Shown: positions 35,201 through 42,943 of the stretch, piece after piece
How positions within the stretch are numbered: position 1 is the first letter of the stretch
Layout: each line of letters begins with the position of its first letter
Source: CAYMEV01 sp964389675 [NCBI: uncultured Candidatus Sumerlaeota bacterium]
Lineage (GTDB): Bacteria > CAYMEV01
Reading direction: 5' to 3'
Assembly: GCA_964389675.1 (NCBI GenBank)
Contig: CAYMEV010000001.1
Location: forward strand, 23,665-87,664
DNA length: 64,000 nt
Notes under the pieces: model-generated
What the model saw: only the letters and a program-made list of their open reading frames with translations
What the model was told of the DNA's origin: nothing
The model's database searches: none
Position numbers and translations under genes: made by a program

Positions 35201-36443
35201 AAAGGCTTAATTCATCCTGCCTGCCTATCATTTCATTCCTGTAGAAGGCCGGACCCTGATCATGGCTTTGCTCCAGGAGCCTGTAAACCGGAATTGGCCT
35301 GCTTTTCCCCTTAAAGGACAGCCTGCCGATATATACGCTTTTATAATCATTCCTTATAGATTTCGCAATGGACCGGGAAAACCATATCTCCCCCGCAGGA
35401 GCCTTTGCCATAAACCTTGCCGCCTGATTCACAGTATCACTCAATGCTGTATATTCGCACCTTTCATCTGTTCCTGTAAACCCTGTAAATGCCATTCCTG
35501 AAGTCATCCCCGCTTTTATTCTATTTCCAGCAAATAACTTTACAGCTTTAATAAAATCAACTGACCTTCTTATATTACCCTCATAGTATACCGGTGCACC
35601 AAAGATGATAAGCATGACTCCTCCCTTGTCCCCGAACTCAACACGGTTAAAATAGCCCCCGAAATCATCGCAGTATCCTGTTATATTTTTTATAAGCTCA
35701 TCAAGCTCATCATGCATTAATGAAGAATCAAAATATATGAACAGAGTGACTACTTTTCTGAATTCACCTGTCTGTCCACCCTGAAATAATTGTTCAGGAA
35801 AAAAAAGGGATGCAATCTCTTCAGGTATAAAATCAATCCTGCGGCGAACCTGCGGCTTGATCCTTCTGCATGATATAAGCCTGTATCTTTTGTCTCTGAT
35901 CAGATCTGCTTTAACTTCCTCTTCTCCAACCAGAGTGTCATCTATGATAATTTCTGATCCCTCGCAGAATTTCTGGTTTTCAATGCTGTTACTTATTGTC
36001 TCACCCCTGAAATAATAGACCCTGTGCCTGTCTCCAAGTATACCCCATTCCACGTTCCCTGATGATAGGCTCAACTTGAAAGAAAGCTCATATGTCCCGA
36101 ACCTGGTATTCTGGATTTCTATCTGCCCCAGGATCTCCCTGATCCTTAAGGAACAGGATAAGGCATTAAGGATCCCTGTATCCTTAAAGATCACTGTAAA
36201 TGCATCCCCTGCAAAACCGGACACAAATCCCCCGAACAGGTGAATTGTGCTTATTAGAGGGTCAAAGACATTATTAAGTATCTTTGCAAGTATCTCAGCT
36301 CCCTCGGTCCCTTTCTCCATCAGCTTTTCTGTCATTGGAGTAAACCCGGAAATGTCAAGATGCATTATAACTGCATAGAAACTGCCTTCACACCTTCTGG
36401 AAGAAACCATTTCAGAAATAAAACCGGGCAGCAGATTCTTCAT
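32295..36443 (-). CDS. Class III adenylate cyclase (two cyclase domains) - AAA ATPase - TPR protein
   Basis: A 1382-residue protein laid out like mammalian soluble adenylyl cyclase. Cyclase 1 (about 20-190) keeps both metal aspartates (HLDISGFT; FAGDAFTVIF) but lacks the transition-state N-x3-R (GETISNSIENQ). Cyclase 2 (about 225-385) has lost the first aspartate (FIYFDSSLM) but keeps TVNQAAR, so one composite active site is expected. An ATPase of the AAA/STAND type follows (Walker A YGEAGIGKSRLLDEF near 435). From about 850 to 1350 there are at least ten TPRs, including MGNAYVEQGNYEKAMEYY. Product is probably cAMP; what the ATPase and TPRs sense is unknown. There is no membrane segment. A histidine kinase with a cyclic-nucleotide domain lies 13 kb away. 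Confidence 0.88.
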   Translation of the reverse strand: MKNLLPGFISEMVSSRRCEGSFYAVIMHLDISGFTPMTEKLMEKGTEGAEILAKILNNVFDPLISTIHLFGGFVSGFAGDAFTVIFKDTGILNALSCSLRIREILGQIEIQNTRFGTYELSFKLSLSSGNVEWGILGDRHRVYYFRGETISNSIENQKFCEGSEIIIDDTLVGEEEVKADLIRDKRYRLISCRRIKPQVRRRIDFIPEEIASLFFPEQLFQGGQTGEFRKVVTLFIYFDSSLMHDELDELIKNITGYCDDFGGYFNRVEFGDKGGVMLIIFGAPVYYEGNIRRSVDFIKAVKLFAGNRIKAGMTSGMAFTGFTGTDERCEYTALSDTVNQAARFMAKAPAGEIWFSRSIAKSIRNDYKSVYIGRLSFKGKSRPIPVYRLLEQSHDQGPAFYRNEMIGRQDELSLLKESAKPVYNGKFGGIIIIYGEAGIGKSRLLDEFVRKESAFAAFMQSDNLLKTGFNPLKYFALNYFRQSGKADPEQFNSVYERMLKSLKKLKDARADNVLGELIRLKSVISAQLGLDINDPYYSSLDSRGRYENTVTAYNELLKALSLLKPLIICIEDIQYLDEGTQEVFRLLCRTGNDYPFLIAGTSRFDDDGGKPVLKVDKEIVQREIVIDRLNDREAESLINEHIKAEEPLKKLIISKAENNPFYLEQIIQYIKENRLMGKSLKDISIPESIYSIIIARIDRLVTDLKQIVKVASVLGREFEIAILRKIIKGLGLLPQTVHEQEKLEQLENKNIWMKLSLLKYIFKHALLQKTAYEMQLKSTLRKCHLYAARNIEEAYKGSENRYYEIAYHYYNAEEKSKAIEYYNKSAFYFTKRFENQKALECFDVLLQMCDESEKLFEYNFHRITILELIGRTDQCIDELRGLIKKAKSMNNILYQLKFQNQLICLLHMKGDMDEAYDICRETIETAVEFGNKNELAISYGNMGKLYFRQNKYDEARQYFLYQLHSAEETGDMTGMSSASGNMGNAYVEQGNYEKAMEYYRASYETAEKSGNKRNSASALGSIGRVYSNTGNMDKALKYYLMKEEISKEIGDKGNLSTVNGNLGILYHVQGYMEEALERYEKAKALFIEIGDKLGLCLITGNIGVLYSDMGKFDEALASFEIQLKTAKEIANKKGIILSTANMGKTLIEKGDFLNSLKYIEESRKIAQEIGDKPALCELSSYKAWLYRLKGNYKRSIALYNSTASIAKELGDYKAESLAYCNIASVYRMMNELESASGFIDRSLKLSKRVNVRYDSCFIFIEKARISFETGGYETALDFITEAEKIAEELGNKSFLFDSKILHARIHANKDKKIALDILKKLKKKYEGCLQENALVNFEIYMLDGSENCRTEALKSLGELYKKTRNYEYKLMIDRIKKDAFVN

Positions 36444-36521
36444 ATTCTGTATTTTAGTGTTTTAGTATAAAAAAGCAATAATATCATTTTCAGGATGCAG
36501 TACAGTTCCTGAAGATGGGAT

Positions 36522-37466
36522 TTATTTATAGCTGTCCTTATAGGTATTGTATATCTTCTTTATATGTGCACATGACGGATCTTCTTTTATTCCTTTATCC
36601 CAGCACCCGATCGCTGACTGGTGATAGATATCGGCATCGTCATAGTTGCCGTTGGCATCAGCTTCACGGGCTTTACCGATATATGCAAGGCCCATGTTCA
36701 GGTAGCATATGGCCACCAGTTCTTCCAGCGTCTGCCCTGCGGCGATAACCTTTTTATGCTCTCTAAGAATATTTATGCCATTTTTTGACCAGTATATGCA
36801 CTCATCATATAATCCACCCCTAAGATAACCAAGCCCAATATTGAGATAAGCCTCGCCTATTGACGGATCAAGGTCCTTGGCAATCCTGAAACATGCAATA
36901 GCTTCAACGTTCTTTTCCTCGTCCTGATAATCCACTCCATCATCATAGAAATCTAAGGCTGATTTCTCAATATCAGGAAGGTAGGCCTCATAATTGTCTC
37001 CTGGTATATTATAGTCAGGATCAAATTCCAATGCATAGCAGAATGATTTTAATGCATCTTCGAGGTGTTTCTGCTTTTTAGAATTATTAGAAGCTAGATC
37101 CATTTTCCGCAAATAAACTACACCCAGATTATTTGCAGTTATTGCAAGCAGCCTTTCAAAGCTCTGCTCTGCAGAGATCTTCTTATCAGTCTCAATAAAA
37201 GTATCCAGTGCTTTTAATGTATATTCCTCGCCTTTATCAAGGTCGTTTTTTTCAATATATATAAGCCCTATATTCAGGTAAACCTCACCTATAGAAGTAT
37301 CATAACCAAGCGCTTCCAGGTATTTTTCCAGGGCCTTGTCCGGTTTATTGCCGTCATGAAAGTCCACGCCCTCATTATATAATTCAACAGCTTTATCATG
37401 ATTATCAGCAAATAAAAATGTGCATACAGAAACAATCAGCATAAAAAACAGGATATACCTTTTCAT
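36522..37466 (-). CDS. Secreted TPR protein
   Basis: A 314-residue protein with a signal peptide (MKRYILFFMLIVSVCTFLFADN, cleavage near 20) and repeated TPR units: AVELYNEGVDFHDGNKPDKALEKYLEAL, GEVYLNIGLIYIEKNDLDKGEEY and near-identical copies at about 175-230 (YDDGVDYQDEEKNVEAIACF, GEAYLNIGLGYL). The two halves look like an internal duplication. It is probably a periplasmic scaffold. The start at 37466 is chosen because AAAGGAGGG lies just upstream; a longer frame from 37496 has no such site. It lies 79 bases upstream of the cyclase gene on the same strand. Confidence 0.8.
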   Translation of the reverse strand: MKRYILFFMLIVSVCTFLFADNHDKAVELYNEGVDFHDGNKPDKALEKYLEALGYDTSIGEVYLNIGLIYIEKNDLDKGEEYTLKALDTFIETDKKISAEQSFERLLAITANNLGVVYLRKMDLASNNSKKQKHLEDALKSFCYALEFDPDYNIPGDNYEAYLPDIEKSALDFYDDGVDYQDEEKNVEAIACFRIAKDLDPSIGEAYLNIGLGYLRGGLYDECIYWSKNGINILREHKKVIAAGQTLEELVAICYLNMGLAYIGKAREADANGNYDDADIYHQSAIGCWDKGIKEDPSCAHIKKIYNTYKDSYK

Positions 37467-37593
37467 TTTACCCTCCTTTTCTTTAAGGTATGGCAATCTA
37501 TAAGAAGATCAGCGCTGATTCAAAAAGAGCCTTATTTGATAATATTCCTGAAAATCAAAATATTCAAATAATTTTAGTATTTTAATTCCAGTA

Positions 37594-37869
37594 TTAATAT
37601 CCATGGCAGCTACAGGCTTTAGGTATTGCACTGAACAGCAGAGAGCTGAAAACATTCTGAGAATTCCTGCCAACTGAGAACTGAGGTTTATAAATAAAAC
37701 AAATTATTCTATTAATAAGATAAAAAATGATTATGGATGTCCCGATCCCAGGCTTTAAGATCATTATCAGGCTCTTTGAAGGGCCTGCTATTAGCCCGAA
37801 CAGTCCCATAGCAAGCAAGATAATGCGAAAAAACCACCAGGCAGTCTCCCCTTTCCGATGATTTTCCAT
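37594..37869 (-). CDS. Possible small membrane protein (91 aa), uncertain
   Basis: A 91-residue frame in the 460-base space between the TPR gene and the desulfurase-SelD gene. It would have two hydrophobic segments (about 12-30, RIILLAMGLFGLIAG; and 42-60, TSIIIFYLINRIICF) and an end with three cysteines or histidine (ACSCHGY). Codon choice is like the neighbours, but no ribosome-binding site is close to the ATG and no family is recognised. It may be a real small protein expressed after the fusion gene or a chance frame. The remainder of the space shows no other feature. Confidence 0.3.
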   Translation of the reverse strand: MENHRKGETAWWFFRIILLAMGLFGLIAGPSKSLIMILKPGIGTSIIIFYLINRIICFIYKPQFSVGRNSQNVFSSLLFSAIPKACSCHGY

Positions 37870-37926
37870 ATCTGTCAGGTTCTTTCGATTTTTTCTCCTT
37901 TCATGCAGTCAGTTTTTTGGAATTCT

Positions 37927-40125
37927 CTACTGTATTCTTATTCTTTTTATTTTTGATTCTGCAATCTTTCCAATGATCCTGAAAAAATAGCCTCTTTTTT
38001 TTGAGTACTCAAGTATCCTGTCCCTGAAGGAAGGCGGAAATGCAATAAGAAGCCCGCCTGAGGTCTGTGCATCAGCAAGCACTAATCGGTCAGCTTCTGA
38101 AATTCTCTCCGACCATTCCATGGCCGGTAATGCATTTTTGAGGTTGTTCCTTGTTTTGCCGGGGACTATTCCTTGCCCCAGCAGTTCATAGGCTGATTCT
38201 ATGACCGGCATGCGCTCCATATCCAATATCGCTTCAAGGTTTGAATCCCCGATCATTTCCGTGAGATGGCCAAGAAGGCCGAAACCCGTAATATCAGTGC
38301 AAGCACTGACATGAAATTCAGAGAACATATCCAGTCTATTGTTAAGCTCTGCCATCACACGAATGGCATATTCTGCAGTTTTAGTGCTGACAGCCCTCTT
38401 TTTCATTCCTGCACAGATGATGCCTGATCCAAGAGGTTTTGTGATTGCCAGCAGATCACCATCCCTTGCAGTATTATTTTTAATTATTCTATCAGAATCT
38501 ATAATTCCGGTCACGGCCATGCCGTATTTCAACTCACTATCCTCTACAGAGTGTCCTCCTATAATATTAATCCCTGCTTCCGCTGCTTTATCATGAGCTC
38601 CTTTCAGTACCCTCTCAAGAACATGCAAAGGAAGCTTTGAGACAGGATAGCACAGGATGCTAAGCCCAAACAGGGGGGCTGCACCCATGGCATAAATATC
38701 GCTGAGAGCATTGGAGCAGGCAATCTGCCCATATGAGTATGGATCGTCAACAATAGGGGTGAAAAAATCAACAGACCCTACAATTGCCTTATTGTTTCCA
38801 ATTTCAAATACCGCTGAATCATCACTGCTGTCATTTGAGACAAGTATTTTTTCCCCGGGCTTCACTATAAAGCTTTTCATAATACCTGCTAAAATATCCT
38901 GGTCTATCTTGCAGCTGCATCCCAGATGATTGCTGAAGGCTGTCAGCCTGATCTCCGCCGGTTCCGAATTATCGCTTACAGCTATTTGCGTGTCTTTCAT
39001 CAAATGATCAGCAGCTCTTTCAAGAATCAAACAGGCAGCATCCGCTTCGCTCTTTTTCATCATAAGGCCGACCGATATCCTTATGGCCCCCATTATATAA
39101 TCTGCAGAGATCCCCATGGCTTTCAGCACATGTGATGCTTCCTTGATATCAGCATGGCACGCTGAACCTGTGCTTACAGCAATACCTTCTGCAAGGGCAG
39201 TCAGCCTGTTTGCTGAGATGCCCTTGAAGGCAATGCTCAGGGTATTCGGCAGGGAATTTTCCAGGTCTGTTATGATCAGAAGGTCCCTGATATTTTTTGA
39301 AAGCCTTTCAGCGATGTAATTTCTTAATTCCAGGAGGTATGCCGAGTTTCTTTCAAGGTCCCTTTTCATGATCTCACATGCTTTCCCCAGGCCTGCTATC
39401 TCAAGAAGGTTTTCAGTCCCCGGCCTCAGGTCTCTTTCATGGTTTGCCCCATGAATGATCTTATTAAGAACTGTCCCATTTCTAATATACAAAGCGCCAA
39501 TACCCTTGGGGGCATAAAGCTTATGCCCGGCGATAGACAGCAGGTCTATCCGGCTCTTTTCCACATCAACCCTGATCTTTCCCACGGATTGGGCAGCATC
39601 GCTGTGAAAAGCAATCCCAAAATTTTTTGCAGTTTCCCCAATTTCATCAACCGGCTGAATTGACCCTACCTCATTATTTGAATGCATAACAGTTATAAGG
39701 ATAGTCTCTTCTGTTATTGCGTTTTTAAGGTCCGTCACCGATATCACCCCATACCTGTCGACCGGCAGAAGGCTATGGGTAAATCCTATGTGGCTGAGGT
39801 GCTCAAGCACTTCCAATACTGCAGGATGCTCCACTTCTGTTGATATTATGTGTTTTCCTTTCTCTCTGTTTGCCATCGCATACCCTGCAATAGCAATATT
39901 ATTTGATTCTGTGCCTCCGCTCGTAAATATAATTTCATGCGGCTTTGCATTAATAATGGCGGCAGCCATTGCCCTTGAACCCTCAATTGCCTTTTTTGCT
40001 GTTCTGCCATAAAAATGATCACTTGATGGATTTCCAAATATATCATAAAGATAGGGCTTCATAGCATCAGCAACTTCCGGCAGTATGGGTGTCGTTGCAT
40101 TATAGTCCAGGTAAATAGGTTTCAT
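37927..40125 (-). CDS. selD: Cysteine desulfurase - selenide,water dikinase (SelD) fusion
   Basis: A 732-residue two-enzyme protein. Residues 1-380 are a NifS/IscS-like desulfurase: LDYNATTPILPEV, GGTESNNIAIAG, SDAAQSVGK, the PLP lysine in AGHKLYAPKGIGAL and the catalytic cysteine in STGSACHAD (about 325). Residues about 390-732 are SelD, which makes selenophosphate from selenide and ATP: FSNHLGCSCKI gives the active-site Cys (not Sec) and Lys near 401-404, then VDFFTPIVDDPYSYGQIA, DVTGFGLLGHL-type ITGFGLLGHL and DAQTSGGLL. The desulfurase half could hand selenide from selenocysteine straight to SelD (inference). It implies selenoproteins or selenouridine tRNA in this organism. Divergent from a rhodanese gene. 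Confidence 0.92.
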   Translation of the reverse strand: MKPIYLDYNATTPILPEVADAMKPYLYDIFGNPSSDHFYGRTAKKAIEGSRAMAAAIINAKPHEIIFTSGGTESNNIAIAGYAMANREKGKHIISTEVEHPAVLEVLEHLSHIGFTHSLLPVDRYGVISVTDLKNAITEETILITVMHSNNEVGSIQPVDEIGETAKNFGIAFHSDAAQSVGKIRVDVEKSRIDLLSIAGHKLYAPKGIGALYIRNGTVLNKIIHGANHERDLRPGTENLLEIAGLGKACEIMKRDLERNSAYLLELRNYIAERLSKNIRDLLIITDLENSLPNTLSIAFKGISANRLTALAEGIAVSTGSACHADIKEASHVLKAMGISADYIMGAIRISVGLMMKKSEADAACLILERAADHLMKDTQIAVSDNSEPAEIRLTAFSNHLGCSCKIDQDILAGIMKSFIVKPGEKILVSNDSSDDSAVFEIGNNKAIVGSVDFFTPIVDDPYSYGQIACSNALSDIYAMGAAPLFGLSILCYPVSKLPLHVLERVLKGAHDKAAEAGINIIGGHSVEDSELKYGMAVTGIIDSDRIIKNNTARDGDLLAITKPLGSGIICAGMKKRAVSTKTAEYAIRVMAELNNRLDMFSEFHVSACTDITGFGLLGHLTEMIGDSNLEAILDMERMPVIESAYELLGQGIVPGKTRNNLKNALPAMEWSERISEADRLVLADAQTSGGLLIAFPPSFRDRILEYSKKRGYFFRIIGKIAESKIKRIRIQ

Positions 40126-40251
40126 GACAGATCTCCTGTTCTTAGTCCGTTCTAAAAAATATAATATGAACCATAATATTAATAAATAAATTTATGGACA
40201 AAATGAACCAAAAGCGATTATTTATTGTTATAATTCTGATGATAAATATTT

Positions 40252-40752
40252 ATGAAAGCTATTAATTCAGAAACAATTTTAAAAATTTCGGTAATTATAT
40301 TGCTGTGTATAGCATTTTCAATCTTTTTCAACCATTTAACCCAGAAAATGCCTCTCTTTGGATACACAGCACCCTATAAAAGGGCTGTAAAACAAGCAGG
40401 CCCGGATGAGGAAGATATCTACATAACATTTGACAGCTTGATCAGAATGATCGATGATGAAGAGATTATAATAGTGGATGTCAGAGAAAATAAGAGCTAC
40501 AATGAAGGGCATATACCCCGGGCAGTATCCCTTCCCCTTTATGAATTTGATGACTATATCGGTCAATTTCTTGCAGAATACCCTCCATTCTATACGCTGG
40601 TCCTCTATTGCTCGGATATTTACTGCGATATGGCAGATGAGATGTATTACAGGCTGTCCAATATTGCAGATTATGAGAAAATCTATATTTATAAAGGAGG
40701 GTTTTATGAATGGATGGACAGGCAGAAACACACGGGGAATCAGGATGGATAA
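40252..40752 (+). CDS. Membrane-anchored rhodanese-domain protein
   Basis: A 166-residue protein with one N-terminal membrane segment (about 10-28) and a rhodanese domain (about 60-160): IIIVDVRENKSYNEGHIPRAVSLPLYEF and the active-site loop LYCSDIYCDMA with its catalytic cysteine, then IYKGGFYEWM. Rhodaneses move sulfane sulfur or selenium between thiols. The domain would face the periplasm if the N-terminus is inside. It is divergent from the desulfurase-SelD gene and overlaps the MauE/DoxX gene by eight bases, so a sulfur- or selenium-related role with them is inferred. Confidence 0.85.
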   Translation: MKAINSETILKISVIILLCIAFSIFFNHLTQKMPLFGYTAPYKRAVKQAGPDEEDIYITFDSLIRMIDDEEIIIVDVRENKSYNEGHIPRAVSLPLYEFDDYIGQFLAEYPPFYTLVLYCSDIYCDMADEMYYRLSNIADYEKIYIYKGGFYEWMDRQKHTGNQDG

Positions 40753-41218
40753 AAGAAATAGATGCACTATAGTCCTCTTTCTTCTGATAAGGCTGTTTAT
40801 AGGCAGTTTTTTCCTTTATACAGGTTCTTCCAAGATTTTTTTCATATCCGGCTTTGCTGATGAGATCTATAATTACAGACTATTTCCAGAATTCATTATA
40901 GGTTTTGCAGCCGTTTTCATGCCCTTTCTTGAAATTATTGCAGGCCTGTTCCTGATCTTAGGTTTATGGCTGAAAGAGTCAATGCTGATTATCATGCTCA
41001 GCCTTGCCAGCTTCATTTTGCTTATATCATCAGCTCTGATCAGGGGGCTTGACATATCATGCGGCTGCATGGGCTATGGAAAAGGCAACCTAGAGACAAC
41101 CCTTATTCTGGATATTATTATGCTTTTTCTTCTTTTAACCGCTTTTTTTTCTGAAAGGCATCTTTTTACTGTGGACAGCCTGTTTCAGGCCAAAACCGGC
41201 AAAATTAAAAATTCATAA
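40745..41218 (+). CDS. MauE/DoxX-family membrane protein
   Basis: A 157-residue protein with four predicted membrane segments and the family pattern RLFIGSFFLYTGSSKIF, FAAVFMPFLEIIAGLFLILGLW, plus the CGCMG motif in a loop (SCGCMGYG), typical of MauE-like proteins linked to periplasmic disulfide or methylamine systems. The ATG at 40745 inside the end of the rhodanese gene is chosen; the longer upstream frame is a shadow of the rhodanese gene. Its end overlaps the convergent lptE gene by 14 bases, so the two transcripts overlap at their tails. Confidence 0.8.
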   Translation: MDKRNRCTIVLFLLIRLFIGSFFLYTGSSKIFFISGFADEIYNYRLFPEFIIGFAAVFMPFLEIIAGLFLILGLWLKESMLIIMLSLASFILLISSALIRGLDISCGCMGYGKGNLETTLILDIIMLFLLLTAFFSERHLFTVDSLFQAKTGKIKNS

Positions 41219-41723
41219 GTATTGTCGTAACGACCCTGTCTGCTATCTCTTCTGATATCTCCTCCAATGCCTGGTTTTCGTATTCAGCAGAGTTGAAGAT
41301 GGTCTGGGAGACATCCAGGTCCTTATAAAAGTAAAGATTATCATCCCTCCAGATATCCTCATTTGTGCCAATTCGGGTAAGCTGCATCTGAAGTGAAATA
41401 TTAACCTGGTATTTTGTTACATAGCCTCCCTGGTCTATCTCAATAGGCTTTAGCACATAGTTTTTGATCCTTCCTTTGAGAACAGCATCTGCCTTGCCTT
41501 TAGTAAGGACCTTAAGATCCGATGCAGCAGACAGCCTGTCAATCAGAGCATTGGTTATCCCGCTTTCAATCCCGTATTTGTATGACAGATTCTCAATAAT
41601 ATCGACCCTTACGGACTTAATATCCGGAGGAAGGTAATTGCCTTTACCCATAAGGTTATACCCGCATGAGACAAAACAGATCAAAGCAATTGAAAGTAAG
41701 CAGAACCGTAATTTAAATTTCAT
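41205..41723 (-). CDS. lptE: LptE-like LPS-assembly lipoprotein
   Basis: A 172-residue lipoprotein. The signal peptide ends at lipobox FVSC with Cys20 followed by GYNL, and the mature part follows the LptE/RlpB pattern: PPDIKSVRVDIIENLSYKYGIESGITNALIDRL and the later GRIKNYVLKPIE, IWRDDNLYF. LptE plugs the LptD barrel in the outer membrane and helps place LPS on the surface. It lies at the end of the chemosensory operon and overlaps the cheY gene by four bases, an unusual place for an LPS gene. Confidence 0.8.
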   Translation of the reverse strand: MKFKLRFCLLSIALICFVSCGYNLMGKGNYLPPDIKSVRVDIIENLSYKYGIESGITNALIDRLSAASDLKVLTKGKADAVLKGRIKNYVLKPIEIDQGGYVTKYQVNISLQMQLTRIGTNEDIWRDDNLYFYKDLDVSQTIFNSAEYENQALEEISEEIADRVVTTILMNF

Positions 41724-42079
41724 AAGTAATTCCTTAATGCCTGTCTTAATTTTTCGCGATCCACAGGTTTCTGCAATACCTCAGAAACTCCCATGGAATA
41801 TATTTTATTTATATCCTCAGCCCCTGCAGCAGTTGATGATATTACTATGATGGGCAAATCTGTAAGCTTTTTCATATTCCTGATATAATGAATCAATTTC
41901 AGGCCATCCATTTGAGGCATAATTATATCACATATGATCAGTGAAACATCTGACAGGTCCTTTAACATGACCTCCATACCATTGTTGGCTTCAATAACCT
42001 CATCATTTGTGAGTTCTTTTATAACGCTCACAATAATCTTTCTGTGAGCATAGCTGTCATCTGCTACTATAATTGACAT
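41720..42079 (-). CDS. CheY-like single-domain response regulator
   Basis: A 119-residue receiver domain with the acid pair Asp7/Asp8 (VADDS), phosphorylation site Asp51 (ICDIIMPQMDG), Ser81 at the Thr87 position and Lys104 (LQKPVD). There is no output domain, so it should act by binding a partner, as CheY does. It lies three bases after cheR in the cheA operon and is the likely target of that kinase. The proteins it controls are not in the window. Confidence 0.9.
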   Translation of the reverse strand: MSIIVADDSYAHRKIIVSVIKELTNDEVIEANNGMEVMLKDLSDVSLIICDIIMPQMDGLKLIHYIRNMKKLTDLPIIVISSTAAGAEDINKIYSMGVSEVLQKPVDREKLRQALRNYL

Positions 42080-42082
42080 AAC

Positions 42083-42943
42083 TTAAAGCTTCTTCTTTTG
42101 ATATACCATATCATACTGAAAGTGCCTCAGTTCAAATTTTGTACTGATATTAGCCAGGGATTCTGAATGCCCGAGAAGCAAAAAACCGTCAGGTTTAAGG
42201 CAGTCGTAGAGCGATTCTATAACCTTCTTTTTTGCCTCAAGATCAAAATATATTATAACATTCCTGCAGAATATTACATCCATATTCCTTATAAGATTAA
42301 GGCGGTTCTTGTCAAGTAGATTTAACCTGGCAAAATCGACATATTTCTTCACTGAATCCTTAATTCTACGGCCAAATTCATCTTTTGTGAAATACTTTTC
42401 CATAAAATAGGGATCACATGACCTGAACGAGCTTTTTGAATATATTCCTTTTCTGCCGATGGAAAGCACCCTTGGGCTGATATCTGTTGCAAGAATATCA
42501 ATATCCCAGCCTAAGAACTGATTGGTCTCAAGTATCAGCATTGCAATAGTGTATGCTTCCTCACCGGTCGAGCACCCGGCACTCCATATATTAAGGTCAG
42601 GCGATATCACGCCCATTCTGTTTTTTCTAATAATAGGAAGTATCTCCTCTGAAAATGCCTTCAGCTGGTTCTTCTCCCTGAAAAAGTATGTCTCATTTGT
42701 TGTCAGCAGATCTGTAATATTTAAAAATTCATCATCCCTGTTTTTATCATATAGAAGGTAATAATAGTACTTGTTAAAAGACGTTATATCCAGGGTTTTC
42801 AACCTTTCAACAAGCTTGTTCTTAAAAAAATTCATCTGCGAATCATCAAACCAGAGGCCGCACTGTCTATAGATAAAATCCCTTAAAAGCCTGAATTGTA
42901 TGGGATTCATCCTGTAAAGAAACTGATCAGCATCCTGGATCAT
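42083..42943 (-). CDS. cheR: CheR-type methyltransferase
   Basis: A 286-residue CheR. The N-terminal helical domain (about 10-75) is followed by the SAM-dependent methyltransferase fold: TNETYFFREKNQLKAF, IWSAGCSTGEEAYTIAML, DILATDISPRVL, MDVIFCRNVIIYF and LLLGHSESL. CheR adds methyl groups to glutamates of chemoreceptors to set their sensitivity. The operon has no receptor gene and no cheB or cheD, so its substrate must be encoded elsewhere. It overlaps the HEAT-repeat gene by four bases. Confidence 0.92.
   Translation of the reverse strand: MIQDADQFLYRMNPIQFRLLRDFIYRQCGLWFDDSQMNFFKNKLVERLKTLDITSFNKYYYYLLYDKNRDDEFLNITDLLTTNETYFFREKNQLKAFSEEILPIIRKNRMGVISPDLNIWSAGCSTGEEAYTIAMLILETNQFLGWDIDILATDISPRVLSIGRKGIYSKSSFRSCDPYFMEKYFTKDEFGRRIKDSVKKYVDFARLNLLDKNRLNLIRNMDVIFCRNVIIYFDLEAKKKVIESLYDCLKPDGFLLLGHSESLANISTKFELRHFQYDMVYQKKKL

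Noticed and set aside
33004-35501. Several plus-strand frames antisense to the cyclase-TPR gene
   Set aside because: They are shadows of a long repeat-rich coding region; none shows a known motif.
37594-37900. Idea that a UGA in this space is read as selenocysteine next to selD
   Set aside because: The short frame with in-frame TGA (ATG near 37912) gives no recognisable selenoprotein and I saw no SECIS-like hairpin right after the TGA.
40478-40744. Upstream part of a longer frame running into the MauE/DoxX gene
   Set aside because: It overlaps the rhodanese gene in another frame, has rare composition and no ribosome-binding site; ATG 40745 fits the family start.
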